Below, in pieces: positions 1-8,479 of a DNA stretch of 64,000 nucleotides. The DNA lies in contig NZ_CP133016.1 of assembly GCF_030866745.1 (NCBI RefSeq), positions 2,218,001 to 2,282,000 on the forward strand. The letters are read 5' to 3'. This DNA is from Sphingomonas flavescens (GTDB taxonomy: Bacteria; Pseudomonadota; Alphaproteobacteria; Sphingomonadales; Sphingomonadaceae). The notes beneath the pieces are model-generated. The model was given only the letters and a program-made list of their open reading frames with translations, did not search any database and was not told the DNA's origin. Positions within the stretch are counted from its first letter, which is position 1, and each line of letters begins with the position of its first letter. The position numbers and the translations under genes are program-made.

Positions 1-335
1 ACACCCCGGCGCTCGGGCAATGCATCATCGAGTGAATGGCGGGCTTCGTAGTGGCTCCAGACGTGCGCCACGTTGCCGAAGCAGTCGATGCGCCGATCGG
101 TCTCCACCTCAAAGAACGGATTGGCGGCAAAGAATGGCGTTGTGTCAGCCCTATACTCATCGAGCGTCATCGATTTCTTCGTGGCTCGGCCGTCCTGATC
201 GATCCACGTGCGAACCTGCCTCGCTTCGGGGAGGAAAATGTCGAGTTGCCGCGACCAGTCTCGTGGCCCGGCAGGGCCGGAAATCATGGCGTACATCGCG
301 TCGATCACCGCGCCGATCGCGGCTTCGTCGCTCAT
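1..335 (-). CDS. SnoaL/NTF2-like protein, 3' end beyond window
   Basis: Reading leftward from an ATG at 335, an open frame begins MSDEAAIGAVIDAMYAMIS and runs off the window edge without a stop, so only about 111 residues are visible. The pattern (N-terminal helix, then WSRQLDIFLPEARQVRTW, then FFEVETDRRIDCFGNVAHVW) resembles the SnoaL/NTF2-like superfamily, a small alpha+beta barrel used by isomerases and many proteins of unknown role. Its ATG overlaps the stop of the upstream small gene (ATGA at 332-335), so the two are probably translationally coupled. The specific function is unknown. Confidence 0.75.
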   Translation of the reverse strand, partial: MSDEAAIGAVIDAMYAMISGPAGPRDWSRQLDIFLPEARQVRTWIDQDGRATKKSMTLDEYRADTTPFFAANPFFEVETDRRIDCFGNVAHVWSHYEARHSLDDALPERRG

Positions 336-487
336 GAGTGGGTGGGAATAGCCATCTGATCGGCGCGACGACGGTAGTCATCCGCAAGCGCCAGATGCCG
401 TTCCCGGGCGGCGTCGGTCAGTGCGCGCATAGCCGCCTGACGCTCCCGTGCCGCCTGTCGATTGAAGAAATGTACGCTGGGGTACAC
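332..487 (-). CDS. Small conserved helical protein (51 aa)
   Basis: I place the start at a GTG at 487 because GGGGAGG lies six bases upstream; an upstream TTG at 544 would lengthen the protein to 70 residues but has no such site. The product is a charged helical peptide with core NRQAARERQAAMRALTDAAR. The gene at 45249 carries a similar pattern (RRAREERTSALDAASSEART). Such short arginine/alanine-rich proteins are frequent in sphingomonads and their function is unknown to me. The stop overlaps the start of the following SnoaL-like gene by ATGA. Confidence 0.6.
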   Translation of the reverse strand: MYPSVHFFNRQAARERQAAMRALTDAARERHLALADDYRRRADQMAIPTHS

Positions 488-602
488 CGCGATCCTCCCC
501 TTCGGTCCCGCGCACAATCGAACCCGAAAATTGCCAGACTGCAAGTTTTATTGTCCGTTGAATCGCGGCCGGAAAATGCGCTGTGAACGGGTCTCGCTCC
601 GG

Positions 603-1700
603 CTATTCCTCAGTCCTGATCAGGACGGTCTCGCCAATAAGCAGGAATAGCACGAACGGCGCCCAGGCGGCGATCAGCGGCGGGTAGGTGCCCGCGTTTC
701 CCATCGCCAGACTGAAGTTATCGACGACGAAGTAAGCGAATCCGAGTGCCATGCCGATCACCGCGCGAACCATCACCTGGCCGCTACGCGCAAGGCCGAA
801 TGCAGCGACGGCAGCGAGCAGCGGCATGAGTACGGTTGAGAGCGGGCTCGCGATCTTGTGCGCAAGGCCCGAGCGCGCTTCTTCCGCGGGCCTTCCTGCC
901 ACCTCAAGTTCGCCGATGCGGTTCTTCAAAGTCCAATAGTCGAGCTCGGTCGGATCGACCTTGGCAAGGGTTAGTTGAGCGGGCGTGATGCCGTTCATTG
1001 CCCTCAAGGCCGGCAGGTCGCGCTCGACATTCATCGTGGCGTCGTAGACTTTCACGTCCTGCAGCAGCCAGTCATTCCGGCCAGGGTCAGGGATAGCTCG
1101 TGCTGCGTCGATCTTGCGCTGAAGTACGCCGCCGCCGCGATCGTAGATCGTTACGCGTTGCGCCGTGAAAGGGCGGCCGCCGACGGTACCGGCGCGGATC
1201 AGATCATCGCCATTCAGCACCCAAACGTTACCCATAATCCCGCTGGCCGGGGGGATCGGCTTATAATCGTTGTCGCTCCACGCAGTAACCGTTCGCGTCG
1301 AGTTCACGACGACACCTTCGTTGAAGGCGAACAGTAGCCCTGCGATGCCGATGCTGGCGACCACCAGCGGCGCAAGAATCTGGTGCGCCGAAAGTCCCGC
1401 CGCTTTCATCGCGACGACTTCGCTGTTTTGATTGAGCCCGACGAACGCAATGAGCGCGCCGAGCAGAACCGCGAACGGCAGGAAGCGGGAAATGAGCATC
1501 GGTATTCGAAGGGCGACGTAGCGCCAAAGGTCGGCATCGCCGTTGCCCGGAACAGCAAGAATTTTGCCGGATTCACCAAGCAGATCGAGCGTCATCAGGA
1601 TGAGCACGAGTGCGAAAAGCACCGCCAGGCTGCGAGTCAGAAACAGCCTCACCATGTAGAAGGCAAGGCGGCGCGACGGGAAAAAGCCAAAGTTGATCAT
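603..1700 (-). CDS. lptG: LptG, LPS-transport ABC permease family
   Basis: This is a YjgP/YjgQ-family permease of 365 residues. The start MINFGFFPSRRL at 1700 overlaps the lptF stop (ATGA at 1697-1700), so I chose it over the longer open frame. There is a membrane helix near residues 15-40, two more at about 50-110 (SRFLPFAVLLGALIAF), a periplasmic beta-jellyroll in the middle, and three C-terminal helices ending in FLLIGETVLI. With LptF it forms the permease of the LptB2FG complex that extracts a lipid from the inner membrane and passes it to LptC/LptA. Sphingomonads use glycosphingolipids rather than LPS, so the cargo is probably not LPS (inference). Confidence 0.9.
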   Translation of the reverse strand: MINFGFFPSRRLAFYMVRLFLTRSLAVLFALVLILMTLDLLGESGKILAVPGNGDADLWRYVALRIPMLISRFLPFAVLLGALIAFVGLNQNSEVVAMKAAGLSAHQILAPLVVASIGIAGLLFAFNEGVVVNSTRTVTAWSDNDYKPIPPASGIMGNVWVLNGDDLIRAGTVGGRPFTAQRVTIYDRGGGVLQRKIDAARAIPDPGRNDWLLQDVKVYDATMNVERDLPALRAMNGITPAQLTLAKVDPTELDYWTLKNRIGELEVAGRPAEEARSGLAHKIASPLSTVLMPLLAAVAAFGLARSGQVMVRAVIGMALGFAYFVVDNFSLAMGNAGTYPPLIAAWAPFVLFLLIGETVLIRTEE

Positions 1701-2935
1701 GCCGCGGGGGTCGCTTGCCTGGGCTTCGGCAGGAGGTTGCGGAGCCGCTTGGCGAACCCGGCGAAGAACCATTCGAGCGCGCCGATCGGTTGCCCTCCCG
1801 GACGATGAGCAAGCACGTGATACATCCAGTATATCAGCCCAGCTAGGACGAAGAGCGGTAACCAAAGGCCCAGCGTCGGATCGAGCCGGCCGCTGGCGGC
1901 GGCGGCCTCAGCATATTGATTGACCTTGTGGTAGGCGACCACGATCAAGATCGAAATGAAGATGCCCAGACCCGACGAACTGCGCTTCGGGGGCACGGCG
2001 AGGGCAATGGCCAGCAGCGGCAGCATCAGCATCATGACAACTTCGACCATGCGAAAATTGAAATGCGCTTCGGCGGCGATGCGCTGCGCATGGGTTTTGC
2101 CGCCGCCGCCGTAGCCGAGCTGCCACAGCTCGTGCAGGTAAAGCTCCTCGGTTTCGCCGACGGCGCGTCGACGGAATTGATCGATCGCTGGCAAGCTCAC
2201 CGGAAGGTCGTAACTATCGAAGGCGAGCGTGCGCGGTGTCGCGAACTTGGGGCTGTCCTGAACCAGCCGCCCCTTGGTGAGCCGGAAGAGGATCTTGTCG
2301 GGGTCGTCGGTAGCCAAAAACCGTCCATGTTCGGCAGTGGCCGCGACCGACATGCCCTTACTGTCCTCGCTTTGCACGAATATGCCGTGGAGCTGCGTCC
2401 CCTTATTCTCACTGCGATCGATGCGGAGGGTCAGATGCTTGCCGAGCTGGTTGAACTCTCCAACCTTGATCGCCGCTCCGAGCGCGCCCGACTTAAGGTC
2501 GAAGCGAAGGCCCTCGTAGCGATAATGCGTGAAGGGCTCGAGATAGCCGACGATGAACAGGTTCAGCGCCGCGAGCGGGATCGCATAGGCGAACGGCACC
2601 CGCAGGAGCCTTCCGTAACCAATGCCGATGCCGCGAAGTGCGTCCAGCTCAGAGGACAAGGCCAGCTTCCGGAAGGCAAGCAAGATGCCGAGCATAAGCC
2701 CGATGGGAATGCCGAGGGACAGATATTCCGGCAGCAGGTTTGCAAGCATCCGCCAGACCACGCTGACTGGCCCGCCGGCGTCGACGACATATTGGAACAG
2801 CCGCAGCATCTTATCGAGCACGAGCAGCATTGCCGCCAGAACGAGCGAGCCGAGCAAGGGCACGGCAATCGATCTGGCGAGATAGCGGTCAATCAGGCCG
2901 ATCTGCGGCAAATTCGGTCGTCCCCGCACCATCAT
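1697..2935 (-). CDS. lptF: LptF, LPS-transport ABC permease family
   Basis: The 412-residue protein is the first gene of the lptF-lptG pair. It has the YjgP/YjgQ layout: N-terminal helices (IAVPLLGSLVLAAMLLVLDK; YLSLGIPIGLMLGILLAF), a conserved coupling-helix region LALSSELDALRGIGIGYGRL that contacts LptB, a periplasmic domain at about 140-270, then three C-terminal helices. It is slightly longer than the enterobacterial form because of a basic tail after the last helix. It is divergent from a lipid kinase gene 101 bp away, and the sphingolipid genes spt, acp and cerR lie a few kilobases downstream. Confidence 0.9.
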   Translation of the reverse strand: MMVRGRPNLPQIGLIDRYLARSIAVPLLGSLVLAAMLLVLDKMLRLFQYVVDAGGPVSVVWRMLANLLPEYLSLGIPIGLMLGILLAFRKLALSSELDALRGIGIGYGRLLRVPFAYAIPLAALNLFIVGYLEPFTHYRYEGLRFDLKSGALGAAIKVGEFNQLGKHLTLRIDRSENKGTQLHGIFVQSEDSKGMSVAATAEHGRFLATDDPDKILFRLTKGRLVQDSPKFATPRTLAFDSYDLPVSLPAIDQFRRRAVGETEELYLHELWQLGYGGGGKTHAQRIAAEAHFNFRMVEVVMMLMLPLLAIALAVPPKRSSSGLGIFISILIVVAYHKVNQYAEAAAASGRLDPTLGLWLPLFVLAGLIYWMYHVLAHRPGGQPIGALEWFFAGFAKRLRNLLPKPRQATPAA

Positions 2936-3036
2936 TTGGCCGCAAAGGCAGCCGATATTGCACCTTGGGACGGATACAGCCGGCTTGCCGGATGCGCCGT
3001 TCCGCTGGTCCCTATAGCGAAACGGTGCGCGGATTC

Positions 3037-4080
3037 ATGTCGAAAGTGGAATTGCTTTCGGGAGACATTGCGGAAGGGCAGGGATGCCCACCGCAAGGTC
3101 GCCGATCGCGCCCGCGTATCGCGCTGCTTTCAAACCCGAAGTCGACCGGCAATCTCGCCCAGTTGCCGCGGATCCGGGAATTCTGCGCCGAGCATCCTGA
3201 CCTGTTCCACTACGAAGTTGAGCATGCCAACCAGATTGGAGAGGCGATCAAGTCGATTGCCCGTGTTCGACCGCGGGTGCTGGTCATCAACGGCGGCGAT
3301 GGCACCGTCCAGGCGACGCTGACCGAACTTCACAACGGCGGACATTTTGGGGACGAGGTCCCGCCGGTGGCAGTTCTGCCGAGCGGCAAGACGAACCTCA
3401 TTGCGCTCGACCTTGGCGCGCGCGGCGATCCGGTTGAAGCGCTGGAGCAATTGCTGCGACTAGCGCGCGAGAACAAACTCGCTGAGTACACGGTTGCCCG
3501 GGAACTGATCGCGCTTCGCCACGGCACGAACGATCGACCGGTGATCGGCATGTTCATGGGCGGTGCGGGCCTCGCGGACACCATGCTGTATTGCCGCGAC
3601 AAGATTTACCCGCTGGGGCTGCCCAACGGCATAGCGCACGTGATTACCGCCTTTGCGCTTCTGATGAAGCTCATGCTGCGGCTCAAAGCGAGCTTCCTTC
3701 CTCCGGACCCGGCTCCGTTGAGCGTTTCGCTGCGGGAGAATGGGCATCGGCTCGATGGCCGCTTCTCGCTGCTGGCGGTCACGACGCTGGAAAAATTGCT
3801 GCTGGCGAGCAATCTGGGCATGCAGCGTGGCGGTGCTTTGAAGATTCTGGCGGTCGAAGAGCGCCCGTCATCAATCCTGCGCGGCTTGTTCGCCGGCTTC
3901 TTCGGACGGCTTGGTCGCGACAAAGTCAGTGGCGTTCATTTCGAGTCGACCGACAGGATCACTATTGAAGGCGACAATTCGAACGTCATTCTTGACGGCG
4001 AGATGTTTCGCGCGGAGCGGGGGTTTCCGATCAACCTGACGCCAGCTCAGCCTTTGTCATTCGTCAAACTGGCTGCCTGA
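3037..4080 (+). CDS. DAGK-family lipid kinase, possible ceramide kinase
   Basis: A 347-residue protein with the diacylglycerol/sphingosine kinase catalytic fold. The phosphate-binding motif INGGDGTVQATLTEL is at residues 84-98. Where most YegS/DgkB enzymes have a PLGTGND-type motif, this one has LPSGKTNLIALDLG at 114-127, an altered substrate-side loop. Known members phosphorylate diacylglycerol, sphingosine or ceramide using ATP; Caulobacter has a ceramide kinase (CpgB) of this superfamily in its sphingolipid cluster. The Tam41-like gene starts 10 bp downstream and the SPT locus lies about 3 kb away, so ceramide is the favoured substrate (inference). The start MSKVELLSGD was chosen because the longer upstream frame runs through the divergent promoter region. 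Confidence 0.8.
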   Translation: MSKVELLSGDIAEGQGCPPQGRRSRPRIALLSNPKSTGNLAQLPRIREFCAEHPDLFHYEVEHANQIGEAIKSIARVRPRVLVINGGDGTVQATLTELHNGGHFGDEVPPVAVLPSGKTNLIALDLGARGDPVEALEQLLRLARENKLAEYTVARELIALRHGTNDRPVIGMFMGGAGLADTMLYCRDKIYPLGLPNGIAHVITAFALLMKLMLRLKASFLPPDPAPLSVSLRENGHRLDGRFSLLAVTTLEKLLLASNLGMQRGGALKILAVEERPSSILRGLFAGFFGRLGRDKVSGVHFESTDRITIEGDNSNVILDGEMFRAERGFPINLTPAQPLSFVKLAA

Positions 4081-4090
4081 ACTCGTTCTC

Positions 4091-4951
4091 GTGACCGAAT
4101 TGCAAACCCTTGTCGCCGAGGAACTCGGCCTGCCGGTCGACGCGCGAGTAACAGCCATGGCAGAGGCGATTGCGAAAGAGCATGCTGAGGCGTCGCGTGC
4201 CGTACTGTTTTACGGCTCGTGCCTAAGGCAGCGGCAGCTCGAAGGCCTGATGCTGGATTTCTATCTGATCGTTTCCGATTATCCCGCGGCTTACGCCAAA
4301 TCGTGGCTTGCGACCGCAAATCGCCTGATCCCACCGAACGTTTTTTATTTCGAGCACGCTGGTTTGGTGTCGAAGTACGCCGTGCTGAGCGAGGCGGACT
4401 TTCACCGTCTTTGCGGGCCTGAAACCGCAAACGTTTCGGTTTGGGCGCGATTTGCCCAGCCATCGCGTCTGGTGTGGGCATCCAGCGAAACGTCGCGTGA
4501 ACGCGCGATCGGCGCCGTGGCGCGTGCGGCGCCCACCCTGCTAGCTGCGGCGGGCGTCAAGCCCGGTGAACCTGGCCTGGACCTTTGGCGCCGCGCATTC
4601 GCCTTGACCTATTCAGCCGAGCTGCGAGCCGAGCGGGCAGGCCGCGCGAGCTCGGTGGTCGATCTGGAGCCTGAACGATATGAGCGGTTCACTGGCCCGG
4701 CGTTGTCGATCGCGAAGACGACGCGTCCATCAGCGAGTTGGGCTCGGCGGCGGATTGAGGGCAAAGCATTGTCCGTCCTGCGCCTTGCCAAAGCGAGCCT
4801 GACGTTTGCCGGCGGCGCTGATTACATCATCTGGAAGATCAATCGGCACGCGGGGACCGATATTCGCCTCAAGCCATGGCAGCAGCGCCATCCGCTACTG
4901 GCAGGGATCAGCCTGCTACCCCGGCTGCTGAAGAGCGGGGCGATCCGCTAG
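4091..4951 (+). CDS. Tam41/Mmp37-like lipid cytidylyltransferase
   Basis: This 286-residue protein starts at a GTG ten bases after the lipid kinase. Its architecture matches Tam41, the mitochondrial phosphatidate cytidylyltransferase: a nucleotidyltransferase signature FYGSCLRQ at 40-47, an acidic strand LDFYLIVSDY at 55-64, a KYAVLS strand at 95-100, a VWARFAQPSRLVW segment near 117-129 (Tam41: TWNTFYLAGRLQKPV), and a C-terminal helix pair ALSVLRLAKASLTFAGG. Tam41 makes CDP-diacylglycerol from phosphatidate and CTP. Next to a possible ceramide kinase, it could convert ceramide-1-phosphate or phosphatidate to a CDP-lipid (inference). Its last 44 bases overlap the end of the convergent histidine kinase gene. 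Confidence 0.7.
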   Translation: MTELQTLVAEELGLPVDARVTAMAEAIAKEHAEASRAVLFYGSCLRQRQLEGLMLDFYLIVSDYPAAYAKSWLATANRLIPPNVFYFEHAGLVSKYAVLSEADFHRLCGPETANVSVWARFAQPSRLVWASSETSRERAIGAVARAAPTLLAAAGVKPGEPGLDLWRRAFALTYSAELRAERAGRASSVVDLEPERYERFTGPALSIAKTTRPSASWARRRIEGKALSVLRLAKASLTFAGGADYIIWKINRHAGTDIRLKPWQQRHPLLAGISLLPRLLKSGAIR

Positions 4952-6908
4952 AGCGGGCCAAGGCCGCAGCTACAGCGCTCGCGAGTGCGCCCACTGTGAA
5001 TGGCTTGCGTAGCAATTCGTAACCGCGAAGATCGTCAGTCTCTCCCTCACCGACGTAGCCTGTGACGAAGAGCACGGCGAAATCGTGCCGGCTGGTCTCC
5101 TTGAGGTATTTGATGAGTTCCGGCCCCGACATTTCAGGCATGATGACGTCGGTGATTACGAGATCGAACAACTGCGAGTTGAATATCTCGATCGCCTCGG
5201 CTCCGCTGCCACATGCAATCGGCTCGTAGTCGAGATCCTCAAGTGCCCCGACGGTCGCTGTGCGGACGCGGGGGTCGTCCTCGACCAGGAGGATGCGCGC
5301 ACCCGCGACGTGCAAATCGGCAGTTTCCGTCCGCTGGGCGGCCGGGTGCAATCGCACTGGCGCCGCCGCCTCGGTCCGCGGGAGGTAGATAGAGACGGTA
5401 GTTCCGCGTCCGACTTGGCTGTCGATGCCAACCTCGCCGCCTGACTCGTGCGCGAAACCGAAGATCTGGCTGAGGCCCAAGCCGGTGCCCTTGCCAACCG
5501 GCTTGGTGGTGAAGAACGGCTCAAATGCCCGCTCAAGGACCTTCGGAGGCATGCCACAGCCGGTGTCGGTGACACTGATGCGCACGTAATCGCCAGCGCG
5601 GATGTCGCCGATCTGGCTAGAGGTCACTGTCACATTTTCGGCGGCAATCCGCATGTGGCCCTCGCCATCCATCGCATCGCGCGCGTTCACCGCGAGGTTC
5701 ACGATGGCGTTCTCTAGCTGATGCGGATCGACGTAGGTCGGCCAGGCATCGGCCTTGGCGTCCACGTCAATGCGGATGCGCTCGCCGAGGGTGCGGTCGA
5801 GGAGGTCCGACATGCCCGCGATCAGTTCGGCCGGCTCGACGCGTTCGGGCAGTAAGGGCTCGGACCGGGCGAAGGACAGGAGCCTGCGAGTCAGCGCGGC
5901 CGCTCGGGTGGCGCCCTCCATCGCATTGTTGAGGTGCATCATCACCTCGCGTCGCGGGCCGTTCAGACGCCGCAGGGCAAGATCAATGCCGCCGACGACC
6001 ACGGCCAGCATGTTGTTGAAATCGTGCGCAATGCCGCCCGTCAGCTGACCGACCGCTTCCATCTTTTGGACCTGGCGGAGCTGCGCTTCTGCAGCCTCGC
6101 GCTCCTTGGCCTCTTCTTTCAGAGCTTGGTTGGCATCCCACAGCTCCTGCGTGCGCTCCCGAACCGCCATCTCCAGGATTTCAGCGCGCTCTGCCTCACT
6201 TTCCGCCTGGCGCCGCGCCGCGGCGTTTTGGCGAAGCGCCTGAACGGCGACCACGCCCAGGAAAACTGCGCCGACGCCAACCACGATTCCAAGCCAGCTC
6301 AGATAATCGGTGAGCCGGTCCGCTTGAGCAGTGAAAAACTGACTTTGCACCATCCGCGAACGCAGCGATTGTCTTTCACTCCGGATGATCTCCTCAAGCT
6401 TGTTATCGAGCAGGCGTCCGGTGCTCGGATGCCCCTTCTCCTCACGGGCAGCAGCATAGAAATAGCTGATTCCCGCATCGCCCTGCTTTTCGAGGGCGGC
6501 GCGCGCGGCTAACGCGAGTTCGCCGCCGCGCTTTTCGTAAAGCCGTTGGACCTCCGCCGCCCGGACTTGCTGTTCCGGATTGTTCCGCTCAAGCGCCCTT
6601 AACTGCCCAATCTGGTAGCCGGCATCCCGCCACGCGCTGACGTAGATATTGCCGTTGGGATCGATCTTCTCGTCGAGTACGAAACGGGCCAGTGCTGCTT
6701 CAGCTCTAGCGACGTTCGCGCTGACGTTACGAACAACCAACGCAACTTGGTTCGCTTGACGCTCTGCCCCGAGGGCGCGTTCACGCGCGTCATTCGCCAA
6801 TTTGACCAGGAACACCATGGCGACGAGGATGAGGGCCGCAACCAGACCTGCGGCCGCAGCACCACCGCGGCGCCAGTCAAACCTGACGTCCTCCCCATCG
6901 CCCACCAT
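4908..6908 (-). CDS. Hybrid sensor histidine kinase/response regulator
   Basis: The 666-residue protein has a first membrane helix at about 18-37, a periplasmic CHASE3-like helical domain at 38-200, a second helix at 203-223, and a coiled coil at 228-285. A HisKA box GGIAHDFNNML follows with the phospho-accepting His295. The ATPase domain has NLAVNARDAM near 405-413, DTGCGMP near 448-454 and GKGTGLGLSQ near 473-482. A C-terminal receiver domain carries the acidic pair EDD at 543-545, Asp587 in ITDVIMPEMSG and Lys635. It autophosphorylates and passes phosphate to its own receiver, with further relay probably to a separate partner. The signal is unknown. It lies between the Tam41-like and SPT genes, so an envelope or lipid stress role is possible but unproven. 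Confidence 0.93.
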   Translation of the reverse strand: MVGDGEDVRFDWRRGGAAAAGLVAALILVAMVFLVKLANDARERALGAERQANQVALVVRNVSANVARAEAALARFVLDEKIDPNGNIYVSAWRDAGYQIGQLRALERNNPEQQVRAAEVQRLYEKRGGELALAARAALEKQGDAGISYFYAAAREEKGHPSTGRLLDNKLEEIIRSERQSLRSRMVQSQFFTAQADRLTDYLSWLGIVVGVGAVFLGVVAVQALRQNAAARRQAESEAERAEILEMAVRERTQELWDANQALKEEAKEREAAEAQLRQVQKMEAVGQLTGGIAHDFNNMLAVVVGGIDLALRRLNGPRREVMMHLNNAMEGATRAAALTRRLLSFARSEPLLPERVEPAELIAGMSDLLDRTLGERIRIDVDAKADAWPTYVDPHQLENAIVNLAVNARDAMDGEGHMRIAAENVTVTSSQIGDIRAGDYVRISVTDTGCGMPPKVLERAFEPFFTTKPVGKGTGLGLSQIFGFAHESGGEVGIDSQVGRGTTVSIYLPRTEAAAPVRLHPAAQRTETADLHVAGARILLVEDDPRVRTATVGALEDLDYEPIACGSGAEAIEIFNSQLFDLVITDVIMPEMSGPELIKYLKETSRHDFAVLFVTGYVGEGETDDLRGYELLRKPFTVGALASAVAAALARSSGSPRSSAAGVAG

Positions 6909-6975
6909 CAGGCCTATGTAGCCGTGTTAACCTTTGGGTGAAAGCCGCTGCCGAGGAAGTTCCGCGAGAAGCGCC

Positions 6976-8178
6976 TCAGTTGATGCAACCCGTTGCACGG
7001 CCCGCCGCAGCGAACATGCCGAGAATTTCCTCGACCTGCTCGCTGCTGTGAAGGGCGCAAAGCGAGCATCGAAGCAGCGTCATGCCGGCAGGCGTCGCCG
7101 GCGGACGGGCCAAATTGACGTACAGGCCCTCGTTCAGCAGCGCTTCCCACATCGCCGCGCCGGTCTCCAGATCCGGCATGATGACGGCGATGATGGCCGA
7201 CTGCGGCTCTTCGGTTCCGAGCTTGAAGCCAAGCTCGCGAAGGCCAGCGTGCAGGCGCTTGCTGTTTTCCCACAAGTGCGCGCGCTTGTCGGCGCTGGTC
7301 ATCAGTTTGCGGATCGACGTTGCCGCCGTGGCGACGACGGAAGGCGGCAGCGACGCGGTGAACACATAGGGCCGGCACACCAACCGCAGTATCTCGAACT
7401 TCGGATGGTTCGAAACACAGAACCCGCCGACCGTGCCGACCGATTTCGAGAAGGTGCCGATGATGAAGTCGACATCATCGATCACACCTTGGGCCTCCGC
7501 GACTCCCCGGCCGTGCTCCCCGATGAAGCCCATCGAATGCGCTTCATCGACCAGCACCATCGCACCGTTCGCCTTGGAGATTGCGATCATTTCCCTGAGT
7601 GGTGCGATGTCGCCGAGCATCGAATAGACGCCCTCGAGGACGACTAGCTTGCCGGCACCCTCGGGAATCCGCTTCAGGCGCTTTTCGAGCGCGTCGAGAT
7701 CATTGTGGCGGAAGGGCACGATTTGCGCGTTACCGAGCGCGCAGCCGTCGTAAATCGACGCATGGCTGTCGATGTCGAGGACGATGTAGTCGTCCTTCCC
7801 GGCGATGGTCGAAATGATGCCGAGATTGGCCTGATAGCCGGTCGAAAACACCATGGCGTGATCCATGGCGTAAAAGTCCTTGAGCGCGTCCTCGCACGCC
7901 TTGTGGCCGGCGTAGGTGCCGTTAAGGACGCGGCTTCCGGTAGTGCCGGATCCATAATCATCAAGCGCTTGCTTGCCCGCGGCGATGACGTCCGGATCGA
8001 ACGTCATGCCCATGTAATTGTAGGTGCCGAGCAGGATAGTCCGCTTGCCGTTGCAGATTGCGACGGTGGGGCTTTCGACCCGCTCCATGACGAGTCCGAA
8101 CGGGTCCGCCCCGCCACTGGCGAGCAGTCCCTCGCGAAGCGCGATGACGTCGTCGAACTTGCTGAACAGGTCGCTCAC
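6976..8178 (-). CDS. spt: Serine palmitoyltransferase
   Basis: This 400-residue enzyme is an alpha-oxoamine synthase of the fold-type I PLP family. It condenses L-serine with an acyl thioester to give 3-ketosphinganine, the first step of sphingolipid synthesis, in the cytoplasm. Visible residues include the PLP-stacking histidine in DSHASI (His139), VDEAHSMG (Asp211/His214) and the Schiff-base lysine in GTFSKSVG (Lys245). The start is a GTG at 8178 that overlaps the stop of the upstream acyl carrier protein gene (GTGA), so the protein begins VSDLFSKFDD. A coupled dedicated ACP and a downstream-acting reductase gene support SPT rather than the related AONS, KBL or ALAS enzymes. Confidence 0.9.
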   Translation of the reverse strand: MSDLFSKFDDVIALREGLLASGGADPFGLVMERVESPTVAICNGKRTILLGTYNYMGMTFDPDVIAAGKQALDDYGSGTTGSRVLNGTYAGHKACEDALKDFYAMDHAMVFSTGYQANLGIISTIAGKDDYIVLDIDSHASIYDGCALGNAQIVPFRHNDLDALEKRLKRIPEGAGKLVVLEGVYSMLGDIAPLREMIAISKANGAMVLVDEAHSMGFIGEHGRGVAEAQGVIDDVDFIIGTFSKSVGTVGGFCVSNHPKFEILRLVCRPYVFTASLPPSVVATAATSIRKLMTSADKRAHLWENSKRLHAGLRELGFKLGTEEPQSAIIAVIMPDLETGAAMWEALLNEGLYVNLARPPATPAGMTLLRCSLCALHSSEQVEEILGMFAAAGRATGCIN

Positions 8179-8417
8179 GCCTGGAGCTTCTCCAGTGCGT
8201 CGACGAGCTGGCCGACGGTCTCGATCTCGGCCTGCATGTTCATGCTGATGATGACATCGAATTCGTCTTCGATGTTCGCCACGAAATCGAGCACGGTCAG
8301 GCTGTCCCACTCCAGATCCTGCGCGAAGCGCGTGGCTTCGGTCACGGCGACGCCTTTCTTATTGAAGGGCTCGATCTGCTCGAGGACTTTGGCGAAGGTT
8401 TGGCTGCGGTCGGGCAT
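8175..8417 (-). CDS. Acyl carrier protein of the sphingolipid locus
   Basis: This 80-residue four-helix carrier protein has the phosphopantetheine attachment serine in EWDSLTVLDF (Ser39). It starts MPDRSQTFAK at 8417. It overlaps the SPT start by GTGA, so it is almost certainly the acyl donor for SPT, as in Caulobacter where an ACP gene adjoins spt. Its sequence departs from housekeeping AcpP, which usually reads DSLDxVEL at this site, while here the helix continues TVLDFVANIEDEFDV. A dedicated phosphopantetheinyl transferase or acyl-ACP synthetase was not found in the window. Confidence 0.88.
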   Translation of the reverse strand: MPDRSQTFAKVLEQIEPFNKKGVAVTEATRFAQDLEWDSLTVLDFVANIEDEFDVIISMNMQAEIETVGQLVDALEKLQA

Positions 8418-8479
8418 GGCGCTCGTCGTTAATGTTCCGGCGCCGCTTAAGCAACGCAATGGGGCGCGATTGCGGCGCT

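Noticed and set aside
1916..3322. 468-residue plus-strand open frame over lptF
   Set aside because: It is antisense to lptF, which has clear LptF motifs. High GC leaves long open frames on the opposite strand.
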